A stretch of DNA of 64,000 nt from Hyphomicrobiales bacterium (GTDB lineage Bacteria; Pseudomonadota; Alphaproteobacteria; Rhizobiales; Rhizobiaceae). The DNA lies in NCBI GenBank assembly GCA_900467745.1, contig UBQW01000062.1, forward strand, positions 1-64,000, read 5' to 3'. Below the pieces are notes generated by a model, which ran no database searches, was not told the origin of the DNA, and saw only the letters and a list, made by a program, of their open reading frames with translations. Shown piece after piece: positions 34,080 through 42,032 of the stretch. Numbering within the stretch: position 1 is the first letter of the stretch; each line of letters begins with the position of its first letter. Position numbers and translations under genes: made by a program.

Positions 34080-35983
34080 CGCGTCGCGGCTTTATCGGTG
34101 GACTGGTTGGCACAGCGATCGCCCCGTCATTGGCAAAAGCGGTTGGAGAGCGGGATATCGAGCCCGAATTCCTGCGCGACTGGCTGCGGGCAGATCGCAT
34201 CCCCCCAATGGTGGAGCGCCTGCCTACCCATCCAAAGATCATCAACATGAAGGCCACCGGGCGACAGCCCGGGGTCTACGGCGGCACCGTGCGCACCATC
34301 ATCGGCAGCGCGAAAGACATCCGCTACATGACAGTCTATGGCTATTCCAGGCTTGTCGGCTACGATACCAAGCTGCAGTTCCAGCCCGACATCCTGATGG
34401 GCTTCACCTCGGAAAACGACGCCGTCTTCACCTTCCATCTGCGCGAAGGGCACCGCTGGTCCGATGGATCGCCCTTCACTGCCGACGATTTTCGCTACTG
34501 GTGGGAGGATGTCATCCTCAACAAGGAGCTGACACCGGGAGGAGGCGCGCTTGAGCTTCGTCCGCACGGTAACCTTCCGCGCTTCGAGGTCCTCGACCCC
34601 GTCACCGTGCGCTACACCTGGGACCGGCCGAACCCCAACTTCATGCCGGCACTTGCCGGACCGCTGCCGCTGGTCATTTACGGGCCGGCGCACTATCTGA
34701 AGCAGTTCCACAAGAAGTATCAGGACGACTTTCGCCTTTCGGCGTTGATGAAGCAGAACCGCGTCAAGAAATGGGCCGATCTGCACATCAAGATGTCGCG
34801 CGCCTCGCGCCCCGAAAACCCCGACTTGCCGTCGCTCGATCCCTGGATCAACACCACGCCGCCGCCGGCAGAGCAGTTTGTCTTTGTGCGCAACCCATTC
34901 TTCCACCGGATCGACGAGAACGGCGTCCAACTGCCCTATGTCGATCGGTTCATCATGAACGTCAGCTCATCCTCGATCATCGCAGCCAAGGCGGGCGCGG
35001 GCGAATCCGATCTGCAGGCAACAGGCGTCGACTTCAACGACTATACGTATCTCAAGGACGCCGAGAAGCGTTTTCCCGTAAAGGTAAACCTGTGGAAGCA
35101 GGTGCGCGGATCGCGCGTGGCGCTTTTGCCGAACCTCAATTGCGCTGACGATGTCTGGCGCAAGCTTTTCCGCGAGACACGCTTCCGGCGTGCCCTCTCG
35201 CTGGCTGTCGACCGTCACGAAATCAACATGGTGGCCTTCTACGGCCTTGGCAAGCCGAGCGCGGACACCGTTTTGCCGGACAGTCCGCTGTTCAAACAGG
35301 AATATGCCGACGCCTTCATCGCCCATGATCCAGATGAAGCCAACCGTCTGCTTGACGAGCTGGGGCTGACCGGGCGCGACAGCGAAGACATTCGCCTGCT
35401 CCCGGATGGGCGCCGCGCCGAGATCACGGTGGAAACCGCTGGCGAGAGCAATCTCGACACCGACGTGTTGGAATTGGTACGCGATCACTGGCGCGAGGTT
35501 GGCATTGCGCTCTACACCCGCACCTCGCAGCGCGACGTCTTCCGCGACCGCGCCATGAGCGGCCGTATCATGATGTCGATCTGGTTCGGCATCGACAACG
35601 GGGTGGCGACCGCCGACATGTCGCCGAGCCAACTGGCGCCAACCATGGACGATCAGTTGCAATGGCCGCTCTGGGGCATGTACCACCTATCCGCCGGCCA
35701 GGCTGGAACCGCGCCTGATCTGCCGGAGGCCGAGCAGCTTGTTACCTTGCTCAGCCATTGGGGCGCGACCTCTCACTTCGAGGAACGTCAAGCGATCTGG
35801 CACCAGATGCTGTCGCTTTACACGCAGCAGGTCTTCTCGATCGGATTGATCAACAGCACGCTGCAACCCATTTTAAAATCAGCGAAATTGCAAAATGTGC
35901 CGGAGCAAGGCCTCTATGGCTTTGACCCGACATCCTATCTCGGCATCTACATGCCCGACACCTTCTGGTTCAAGGAGGCCTGA
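34073..35983 (+). CDS. ABC transporter substrate-binding protein, family 5 (peptide-type)
   Basis: This 636-residue SBP_bac_5 protein starts MVTRRGFIGGLVGTAIAPSL, a signal with a twin-arginine-like RRGF, so export may be Tat-dependent. Characteristic segments are FTFHLREGHRWSDGSPFTAD and later RRALSLAVDRHEINMVAFYG. The length exceeds classic DppA (about 535) and fits the larger rhizobial subgroup. It would bind a peptide or similar solute in the periplasm and deliver it to the two permeases that follow at 3-bp and overlapping spacing. Confidence 0.92.
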   Translation: MVTRRGFIGGLVGTAIAPSLAKAVGERDIEPEFLRDWLRADRIPPMVERLPTHPKIINMKATGRQPGVYGGTVRTIIGSAKDIRYMTVYGYSRLVGYDTKLQFQPDILMGFTSENDAVFTFHLREGHRWSDGSPFTADDFRYWWEDVILNKELTPGGGALELRPHGNLPRFEVLDPVTVRYTWDRPNPNFMPALAGPLPLVIYGPAHYLKQFHKKYQDDFRLSALMKQNRVKKWADLHIKMSRASRPENPDLPSLDPWINTTPPPAEQFVFVRNPFFHRIDENGVQLPYVDRFIMNVSSSSIIAAKAGAGESDLQATGVDFNDYTYLKDAEKRFPVKVNLWKQVRGSRVALLPNLNCADDVWRKLFRETRFRRALSLAVDRHEINMVAFYGLGKPSADTVLPDSPLFKQEYADAFIAHDPDEANRLLDELGLTGRDSEDIRLLPDGRRAEITVETAGESNLDTDVLELVRDHWREVGIALYTRTSQRDVFRDRAMSGRIMMSIWFGIDNGVATADMSPSQLAPTMDDQLQWPLWGMYHLSAGQAGTAPDLPEAEQLVTLLSHWGATSHFEERQAIWHQMLSLYTQQVFSIGLINSTLQPILKSAKLQNVPEQGLYGFDPTSYLGIYMPDTFWFKEA

Positions 35984-35986
35984 GCG

Positions 35987-36985
35987 ATGTTGAGATATAT
36001 CCTCTGGCGCATCGCCGCCATGGTGCCCACGCTGTTCGTCATATCGGCACTGGTCTTCACCATCATCGAACTGCCGCCAGGCGACTTCTTCGAAAGTCAG
36101 ATCGCTGAATTGCGCGCCCAGGGAGAAAGCGCCAACCTGCAGGAAATCGAGGAACTCAGAAAGCAGTACGGTTTCGACAAGCCGGCCGTGGTCCGCTATT
36201 TCTACTGGGTCGGCGGCATGCTGCACGGCGACTTCGGCTATTCGTTCGAATACCAGCTGCCAGTGTCGGAAGTCGTGGGTGACCGATTGTGGTTGACCAT
36301 TCTTGTCTCCTTTACGACGATCCTTCTGACCTGGCTGATCGCCTTTCCGATCGGCATCTATTCCGCCACCCATCAGTACAGCTGGGGCGATTACGGCCTG
36401 ACACTGTTCGGCCTGCTCGGCATCGCCATTCCCAACTTCATGCTGGCGCTGATCCTCATGTATTTCGCCAACATCTGGTTCGGGGTTTCGATTGGCCACT
36501 TGATGGACCAGAAATATCTCGCCGAGCCTATGAGCTGGGAGAAAGCCAGATCGATCCTGTCACATCTGTGGATCCCCGTGATCATCGTCGGCACGGCCGG
36601 CACTGCAGGCATGATCCGACGGCTTCGCGCCAACCTGCTCGACGAGATGCAAAAGCAATATGTCGTGACGGCGCGCGCCAAGGGCCTTCCCCCTTTGCGC
36701 GCGCTCATAAAATACCCACTTCGCATGGCGCTGAACTTCTTTGTGGCTGATATCGGCTCGATCCTTCCTTCGATCATATCGGGCGCGGAAATCGTCGCTA
36801 TCGTGCTGTCACTTGAAACCACGGGCCCGATGCTGATCAAGGCGCTTCAGAGCCAGGATATGTATCTTGCCGGTTCATTCCTGATGTTCCTGGCATTCCT
36901 GAACGTCATTGGCGTGCTGATATCGGACATCGCCCTTGGCTTCCTCGACCCGCGTATTCGCCTGCAAGGCAGGAGCACCAAATAA
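35987..36985 (+). CDS. ABC transporter permease, DppB-like
   Basis: This 332-residue inner-membrane protein starts MLRYILWRIAAMVPTLFVIS with the usual first helix, a periplasmic loop with RKQYGFDKPAVVRYFYWVG, and five further helices. The EAA-loop region is MIRRLRANLLDEMQKQYVVT followed by ARAKGLPP. One subunit of the transmembrane pore. Its stop overlaps the next ATG by one base. Confidence 0.92.
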   Translation: MLRYILWRIAAMVPTLFVISALVFTIIELPPGDFFESQIAELRAQGESANLQEIEELRKQYGFDKPAVVRYFYWVGGMLHGDFGYSFEYQLPVSEVVGDRLWLTILVSFTTILLTWLIAFPIGIYSATHQYSWGDYGLTLFGLLGIAIPNFMLALILMYFANIWFGVSIGHLMDQKYLAEPMSWEKARSILSHLWIPVIIVGTAGTAGMIRRLRANLLDEMQKQYVVTARAKGLPPLRALIKYPLRMALNFFVADIGSILPSIISGAEIVAIVLSLETTGPMLIKALQSQDMYLAGSFLMFLAFLNVIGVLISDIALGFLDPRIRLQGRSTK

Positions 36986-38157
36986 TGTCGCCCTTGCCCC
37001 CACCCGGCGCACCTTTGCCGCACTACGTCTCGACCGCGCCATTCGATCCGATGGCGACCGAAAGCATGACTGCGGCGCAATCGCGCATCCACCTCGCGTC
37101 GCAAAAGCAGCTGATGTGGTGGAAATTCAAGCAGCACCGCCTGGCGCTTGCATCGGCGGTCTTCCTGATCGCCGTCTATCTGATGATCATCGTCGTGGAA
37201 TTCGTGGCGCCTTACGGGCTGCACACCAAGAACGTCGATTTTATCCACTCGCCACCGCAGCGCGTGCACTTTTTCAATGATGGCAAATTCGTCGGTCCGT
37301 TCGTCTATGGTCGTACCATGTCGCTTGATATGGACACGCTGCATCGCCTCTACAGCGACAAGCCTGGCGACGTGCAGCCGATCCGTTTCTTCTGCCGCGG
37401 CGACGCCTACAAATTCTGGGGCGTGTTCGATTCGAACCTGCATATGGTCTGCCCCGCCGAGGGGGGACAGATGTTTCTGCTTGGCACCGACCGTTTGGGG
37501 CGCGACGTGCTTTCGCGCATTCTTTACGGAGCCCGCATCTCGCTGACGATCGGCCTGATCGGCATATCCATCAGCTTCTGCCTCGGCATCGTCATTGGCG
37601 GCCTTGCAGGCTACCGTGGCGGCGTGTTCGACCTGATCGTACAACGCCTGATCGAAGTGCTGCAGTCACTTCCGAGCCTGCCTTTGTGGATGGCGCTGGC
37701 AGCGATCATGCCGGTGACGTGGAGCCCAATTGTTATCTATTTTGGCATCACCATCATTCTCGGCATTATCGATTGGACCGGCCTGGCGCGCGCCGTGCGC
37801 TCCAAGCTCTTGGCGTTGCGCGAAGAGGATTACGTGCAGGCAGCGCAGCTGATGGGCGCAAGCACGCCTCGCGTCATCGGTCGCCATCTCGTCCCGGGCT
37901 TCATGTCCCACCTGATCGCTTCGGCAACAATCTCCATTCCCAGCATGATTCTCGGCGAGACGGCGTTGAGCTTCCTGGGGCTTGGCCTTCGCCCGCCGAT
38001 CACAAGCTGGGGCATTTTGCTCACGGAAGCCAAGAGCGTAAGCGTTATTGCGTTCTATCCGTGGTTGCTTTTCCCGATTATACCGGTGGTCTTGGTTATT
38101 TTGGCGTTCAACTTTCTGGGAGACGGCTTGCGTGATGCGGCAGATCCCTACAAATAA
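36985..38157 (+). CDS. ABC transporter permease, DppC-like
   Basis: A 390-residue second permease. An unusually long cytoplasmic N-terminus (about 50 residues, Pro-rich) precedes the first helix (LALASAVFLIAVYLMIIVVE). A large periplasmic insert follows, and the OppC hallmark GTDRLGRDVLSRILYGARIS begins the core. The EAA loop includes EEDYVQAAQLMGASTPRVIG. It closes the peptide-type operon. 60 bp later the glycosyltransferase genes begin on the same strand. Confidence 0.92.
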   Translation: MSPLPPPGAPLPHYVSTAPFDPMATESMTAAQSRIHLASQKQLMWWKFKQHRLALASAVFLIAVYLMIIVVEFVAPYGLHTKNVDFIHSPPQRVHFFNDGKFVGPFVYGRTMSLDMDTLHRLYSDKPGDVQPIRFFCRGDAYKFWGVFDSNLHMVCPAEGGQMFLLGTDRLGRDVLSRILYGARISLTIGLIGISISFCLGIVIGGLAGYRGGVFDLIVQRLIEVLQSLPSLPLWMALAAIMPVTWSPIVIYFGITIILGIIDWTGLARAVRSKLLALREEDYVQAAQLMGASTPRVIGRHLVPGFMSHLIASATISIPSMILGETALSFLGLGLRPPITSWGILLTEAKSVSVIAFYPWLLFPIIPVVLVILAFNFLGDGLRDAADPYK

Positions 38158-38217
38158 CGGCCGACGACTGATCCTTCCCCGATCCGTCGCCAGCGCCGTT
38201 GAAAGCGGCGGTGCTAG

Positions 38218-39453
38218 ATGATGAATAGCCCGGAAGGAATGTCCATGGCCAGGCGCCTGGAAGACGCACGCATCCTGATGTACAGCCATGACACGTTCGG
38301 GCTCGGCCATCTGCGACGCTGTCGAACCATCGCGCATGCGTTGGTCGAGGACTATCGCGGCCTCAACATCCTGATCATCTCAGGTGCGACGATCGCCGGT
38401 GCCTTCGACTATCGCGCCCGTGTTGACTTCGTGAAGGTGCCGAGCGTCATCAAGCTGCGCAACGGCGAGTATACGTCGATGGCAAGCCATATCGATCTTC
38501 AGGATACGCTGAAGATGCGCGAATCGATCATCCGCCACACAGCAGAGACGTTTCAGCCAGATATCTTCATCGTCGACAAGGAGCCGATGGGACTGAAGGG
38601 CGAGGTTGAGGAGACGTTGAACTATCTGAAGGCACGAGGCACGACACTGGTGCTTGGTCTGCGCGAGATCATGGACGCCCCTCACCTGCTCGACGCCGAG
38701 TGGAAAAAGAACGGCGTGATGCAGAAGATCGACCAATATTACGATTCGATCTGGGTGTATGGCCCGCCTGATTTCTACGACCCGCTCATCGGCCTCGATG
38801 TGCCGGCCAGCGTTCGCCGCAAGATGGACTTCGTCGGCTTCCTGCAGCGCAGCGTCTCGGCCAATAAAACCTCAATCAATGCCCGCAGCGACAACTATAT
38901 TCTCGTCACGACAGGTGGCGGTGGCGATGGCTCGGATCTGGTGCACGACGTGATGAATGCCTACGAGCAAGATCCGACCTTGCAGCAAAAGGCGTTGGTT
39001 GTGCTCGGTCCCTACATGCCGGTAGCGGAGCGCACGACGCTGGTGCAGAAGGGCTCGAAGATCCCCTACATCCAGGTGATCGAATTCGACAACAATATGG
39101 AAGAACTGATCGCCGGCGCCGCTGGCGTGGTGGCGATGGGTGGCTACAACACCTATTGCGAAATCCTCTCCTTCGACAAGCCCGCGCTGATTGTGCCCCG
39201 CGTCAAGCCGCGCGAAGAACAGCTGCTTCGCGCCAAGCGGGCCAGCGATCTCGGCCTCGTAGAGATGCTCTTGCCGGAAGCCTCGGCTGACGCTGCCGTC
39301 ATGGCCGATGCGCTGAAGCGTCTACCGCATCGACAGCCGCCTTCGATGAGCGGATCCAACATGCGGCTTGAAGGCCTCAACCATATCTCCGAGACAGTTG
39401 GCAGCTGGCTCGACAACCGTGGCCGCCACCTTTCCGTCGTCGGCGCCGAGTGA
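38218..39453 (+). CDS. Glycosyltransferase, MurG/GT28-like (first of three)
   Basis: This 411-residue GT-B protein starts near ILMYSHDTFGLGHLRRCRTI, where GxGHxxR marks the acceptor-side loop of MurG/UGT-like enzymes. The C-terminal half has ILVTTGGGGDGSDL, ALVVLGPYMP and the donor-binding AAGVVAMGGYNTYCEILSFD followed by KPALIVPR, as in GT28 C-terminal domains. No signal peptide. The next gene's GTG start overlaps its stop (GTGA), and the third gene has the same fold, so the three probably assemble one glycan on the cytoplasmic side. Confidence 0.82.
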   Translation: MMNSPEGMSMARRLEDARILMYSHDTFGLGHLRRCRTIAHALVEDYRGLNILIISGATIAGAFDYRARVDFVKVPSVIKLRNGEYTSMASHIDLQDTLKMRESIIRHTAETFQPDIFIVDKEPMGLKGEVEETLNYLKARGTTLVLGLREIMDAPHLLDAEWKKNGVMQKIDQYYDSIWVYGPPDFYDPLIGLDVPASVRRKMDFVGFLQRSVSANKTSINARSDNYILVTTGGGGDGSDLVHDVMNAYEQDPTLQQKALVVLGPYMPVAERTTLVQKGSKIPYIQVIEFDNNMEELIAGAAGVVAMGGYNTYCEILSFDKPALIVPRVKPREEQLLRAKRASDLGLVEMLLPEASADAAVMADALKRLPHRQPPSMSGSNMRLEGLNHISETVGSWLDNRGRHLSVVGAE

Positions 39454-40712
39454 AAGTCTTATCATTGCTGCCACGCCGCAAACTGCTTGTCGTCTTGAAG
39501 GGCTACCCGCGCCTTTCGGAAACTTTCATCGCGCAGGAATTGCTGGGGCTAGAGAAGGCCGGTTTTGACCTGACCCTGATCTCCATGCGGCGTCCAACCG
39601 ACAAGAAGCGCCATCCCGTTCACGACGAGATCAAGGCGCGGGTCGTCTATCTGCCGGAATACCTCCACGAAGAGCCATTGCGTGTGCTGAAGGGGCTGTT
39701 TGCAAGCCTCCGCAAACCGGGCTTTGGCACGCTCATGAAGCGTTTTTTCAAGGACTTGCCGCGTGATGTCTCGCGCAATCGCTTCCGAAGGCTTGGCCAG
39801 GCAATGGTGCTCGCCCGCGAATGGCCGGATGGCGGACAATGGCTGCACGCGCATTTCATCCATACGCCAGCCTCCGTTACCGAATATGCGAGCCTTTTGA
39901 CAGGTGTGCCCTGGACCTGCTCTGCCCACGCCAAGGACATCTGGACATCTCCGGACTGGGAACTGACTGAAAAACTCTCCAGCGCTCGATGGGCCGTCAC
40001 CTGCACCCGCAACGGTTACCAGCACATGCGCACGCTGACATCGCGCAAGGATGCGGTGCATTTGAGCTATCACGGTCTCGATCTCGCCCGCTTCGGTCAT
40101 TTCTCTGGCGAACGATCCGGCCATAATGGCAGCGACCCGACAAAACCCGTCTTCCTGCTCAGTGTCGGGCGCGCGGTGGAAAAGAAGGGTTATGACACCT
40201 TGCTGCAAGCGCTGGCACTGCTGCCCAGCGATCTCAATTGGCGTTTCGAGCATATCGGCGGCGGTGACGAACTGGCCAAACTGAAGGCACTGGCTAGCGA
40301 ACTCAAACTCTCCCAGCGCATCACCTGGAAGGGAGCGCTCGCCCAGGAAGAGGTTCTGGATCACTATCGCCGAGCCGATCTTTTCATGCTCGCCTGCCGC
40401 ATCGCAGCCAATGGCGACCGCGACGGGTTGCCGAATGTCCTGGTCGAAGCGTCCAGCCAGCGCCTGGCCTGCATCTCCACCTCCGTGTCCGGAGTACCGG
40501 AACTGTTGGTAGATGGCGAAAATGGACTGCTGGTCGAACCGGATGATCCCAAGGCGCTGGCCCGGGCGCTTGAGGCAGCCATTCGCGATCCGGACCTGCG
40601 CCAAAGGCTGGGTGACGCTGCCGAGAGCCGTGTGCGCAGCCACTTCGACTACAATGCCAGCATCGTTCAGCTCAGCCAGCTTTTCCAACAGGAGTGGCAG
40701 AAAGCATCATGA
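39450..40712 (+). CDS. Glycosyltransferase family 4 (second of three)
   Basis: Start GTG at 39450 overlapping the previous stop. The protein begins VLSLLPRRKLLVVLKGYPRL and has 420 residues. The GT4 N-domain includes LHAHFIHTPASVTEYASLLT and WTCSAHAKDIWTS. The C-domain has LLSVGRAVEKKGYDTLLQAL, ITWKGALAQEEVLDHYRRAD, the donor motif GDRDGLPNVLVEASSQRLAC (E-x7-E-like) and GENGLLVEPDDPKALA. Retaining GT-B enzyme; sugar donor unknown. Confidence 0.9.
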   Translation: MKVLSLLPRRKLLVVLKGYPRLSETFIAQELLGLEKAGFDLTLISMRRPTDKKRHPVHDEIKARVVYLPEYLHEEPLRVLKGLFASLRKPGFGTLMKRFFKDLPRDVSRNRFRRLGQAMVLAREWPDGGQWLHAHFIHTPASVTEYASLLTGVPWTCSAHAKDIWTSPDWELTEKLSSARWAVTCTRNGYQHMRTLTSRKDAVHLSYHGLDLARFGHFSGERSGHNGSDPTKPVFLLSVGRAVEKKGYDTLLQALALLPSDLNWRFEHIGGGDELAKLKALASELKLSQRITWKGALAQEEVLDHYRRADLFMLACRIAANGDRDGLPNVLVEASSQRLACISTSVSGVPELLVDGENGLLVEPDDPKALARALEAAIRDPDLRQRLGDAAESRVRSHFDYNASIVQLSQLFQQEWQKAS

Positions 40713-41848
40713 GCGCCCAAAGGGTTTTCTTCTACGTTCAGCACCTGCTCGGTATCGGTCATATCGCGCGCGCAAGCCGCATCGCAAATGCCCTTGAGGC
40801 CGACGGTTTCGATGTCACTGTCGTAACTGGCGGCCTGGCCGTTGCCGGCTTCCCGGCGACGGGGTTGAAGACGGTGGCATTGCCGCCCCTGGTGGCCAGC
40901 AACGCCGGATTTTCCGGGCTTGCCGATGAGCGGGGTGTCGCCGTCGACCAGGACTTCCTGGATCGTCGTCGTGATCTTCTATTGCAGGCCTTTCACGACG
41001 CGCGGCCCGACGTCGTCATCATCGAGGCTTTTCCATTTGGACGCAGGCAGATGCGCTTCGAACTCCTGCCTTTGATCGAAGCAATCGAAGCGACGGACCC
41101 TCGACCGAAACTGCTTAGCTCGGTGCGCGACATATTACAGGAGAACCGCAAGGCTGGGCGCGACGCCGAGACCGTGGGCCTTGTGCAGGCGCATTTCGAC
41201 GGCGTGCTCGTTCACGGTGACCCGGGCTTCGTGCGCCTCGAAGACACTTTCCCGCTGACAGCAGATATCGCCGACAAGGTCTCCTACACCGGCATCGTGG
41301 CGCCGCCAACACCGAAGCAGGCGTCGGAGACCTTCGACATTATCGCATCCGCCGGCGGCGGCGCGGTTGGGATGGAGCTTTTGAATGCAGCCGGCGAAGC
41401 CGCGAAGACCCTGCCGGCCGATCTGCGCTGGCTGCTGATAAGCGGTCCGAACCTGCCGGAGGCAGATTTCGCGTCCCTATCGCAAGCGATCCCGTCCAAT
41501 GTCACGCTCGTGCGGTTCCGCAAGGATTTCCCCTCGCTGCTCGGCGCCGCGCGCGTTTCCATTTCGCAAGCCGGCTACAACACTGTAGGTGACCTCTTGC
41601 GGACCGATTGCCGGCCGATCCTGATCCCGTTCGTGGCAGGCGGGGAGACCGAACAGACCGTCAGAGCCGAGCGCCTCGAAAAGCTTGGACTGGCCGATTT
41701 GCTTCCTGAAAAAGGGTTGACGGCCGATCATGTGGCAGCAGCCGTGAGCGCGGCACTTTCGGCTCCAAAGCGTCGCACCGCCGATCTTACGATCGACCTA
41801 GAAGGCGCGAGACGAACGGCGGAAATCATTCGCGCTATGCTCGCCTGA
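40709..41848 (+). CDS. Glycosyltransferase, MurG/GT28-like (third of three)
   Basis: Start ATG at 40709 inside the previous gene's end (ATGA overlap). The 379-residue GT-B protein begins VFFYVQHLLGIGHIARASRI (GxGHxxR), has VIIEAFPFGRRQMRFELLPL mid-protein and the GT28-like C-domain: IIASAGGGAVGMELLNAA, LVRFRKDFPSLLGAARVSIS then QAGYNTVGDLL and GGETEQTVRAERLE. It is similar in layout to the 38218 gene, suggesting duplication. Coupled translation with the GT4 gene. Confidence 0.82.
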   Translation: MSAQRVFFYVQHLLGIGHIARASRIANALEADGFDVTVVTGGLAVAGFPATGLKTVALPPLVASNAGFSGLADERGVAVDQDFLDRRRDLLLQAFHDARPDVVIIEAFPFGRRQMRFELLPLIEAIEATDPRPKLLSSVRDILQENRKAGRDAETVGLVQAHFDGVLVHGDPGFVRLEDTFPLTADIADKVSYTGIVAPPTPKQASETFDIIASAGGGAVGMELLNAAGEAAKTLPADLRWLLISGPNLPEADFASLSQAIPSNVTLVRFRKDFPSLLGAARVSISQAGYNTVGDLLRTDCRPILIPFVAGGETEQTVRAERLEKLGLADLLPEKGLTADHVAAAVSAALSAPKRRTADLTIDLEGARRTAEIIRAMLA

Positions 41849-42032
41849 AACTCTCGCCCTTTATGAAAATCATGTGATATAAAACAGTTCTCGCGTGAAT
41901 CGGTGTCCAGCAATACACGCCGCTTCGCGTTGTTTTTATTGAGCGATCCGGTAGCATGATCCTGTTCTCGGTACCACCGCCTTCACGTGCAGGATTGATG
42001 TCTCAAATTTTCCAGACAATCGACGGTTAGCA

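Noticed and set aside
39549..40688. 379-residue minus-strand frame
   Set aside because: Antisense shadow of the GT4 gene.
41849..42032. ACGC/GCGT hairpin followed by TTTTTA after the third glycosyltransferase gene as a terminator
   Set aside because: The stem is only 4 bp; it cannot show that transcription stops before the ABC-like gene.
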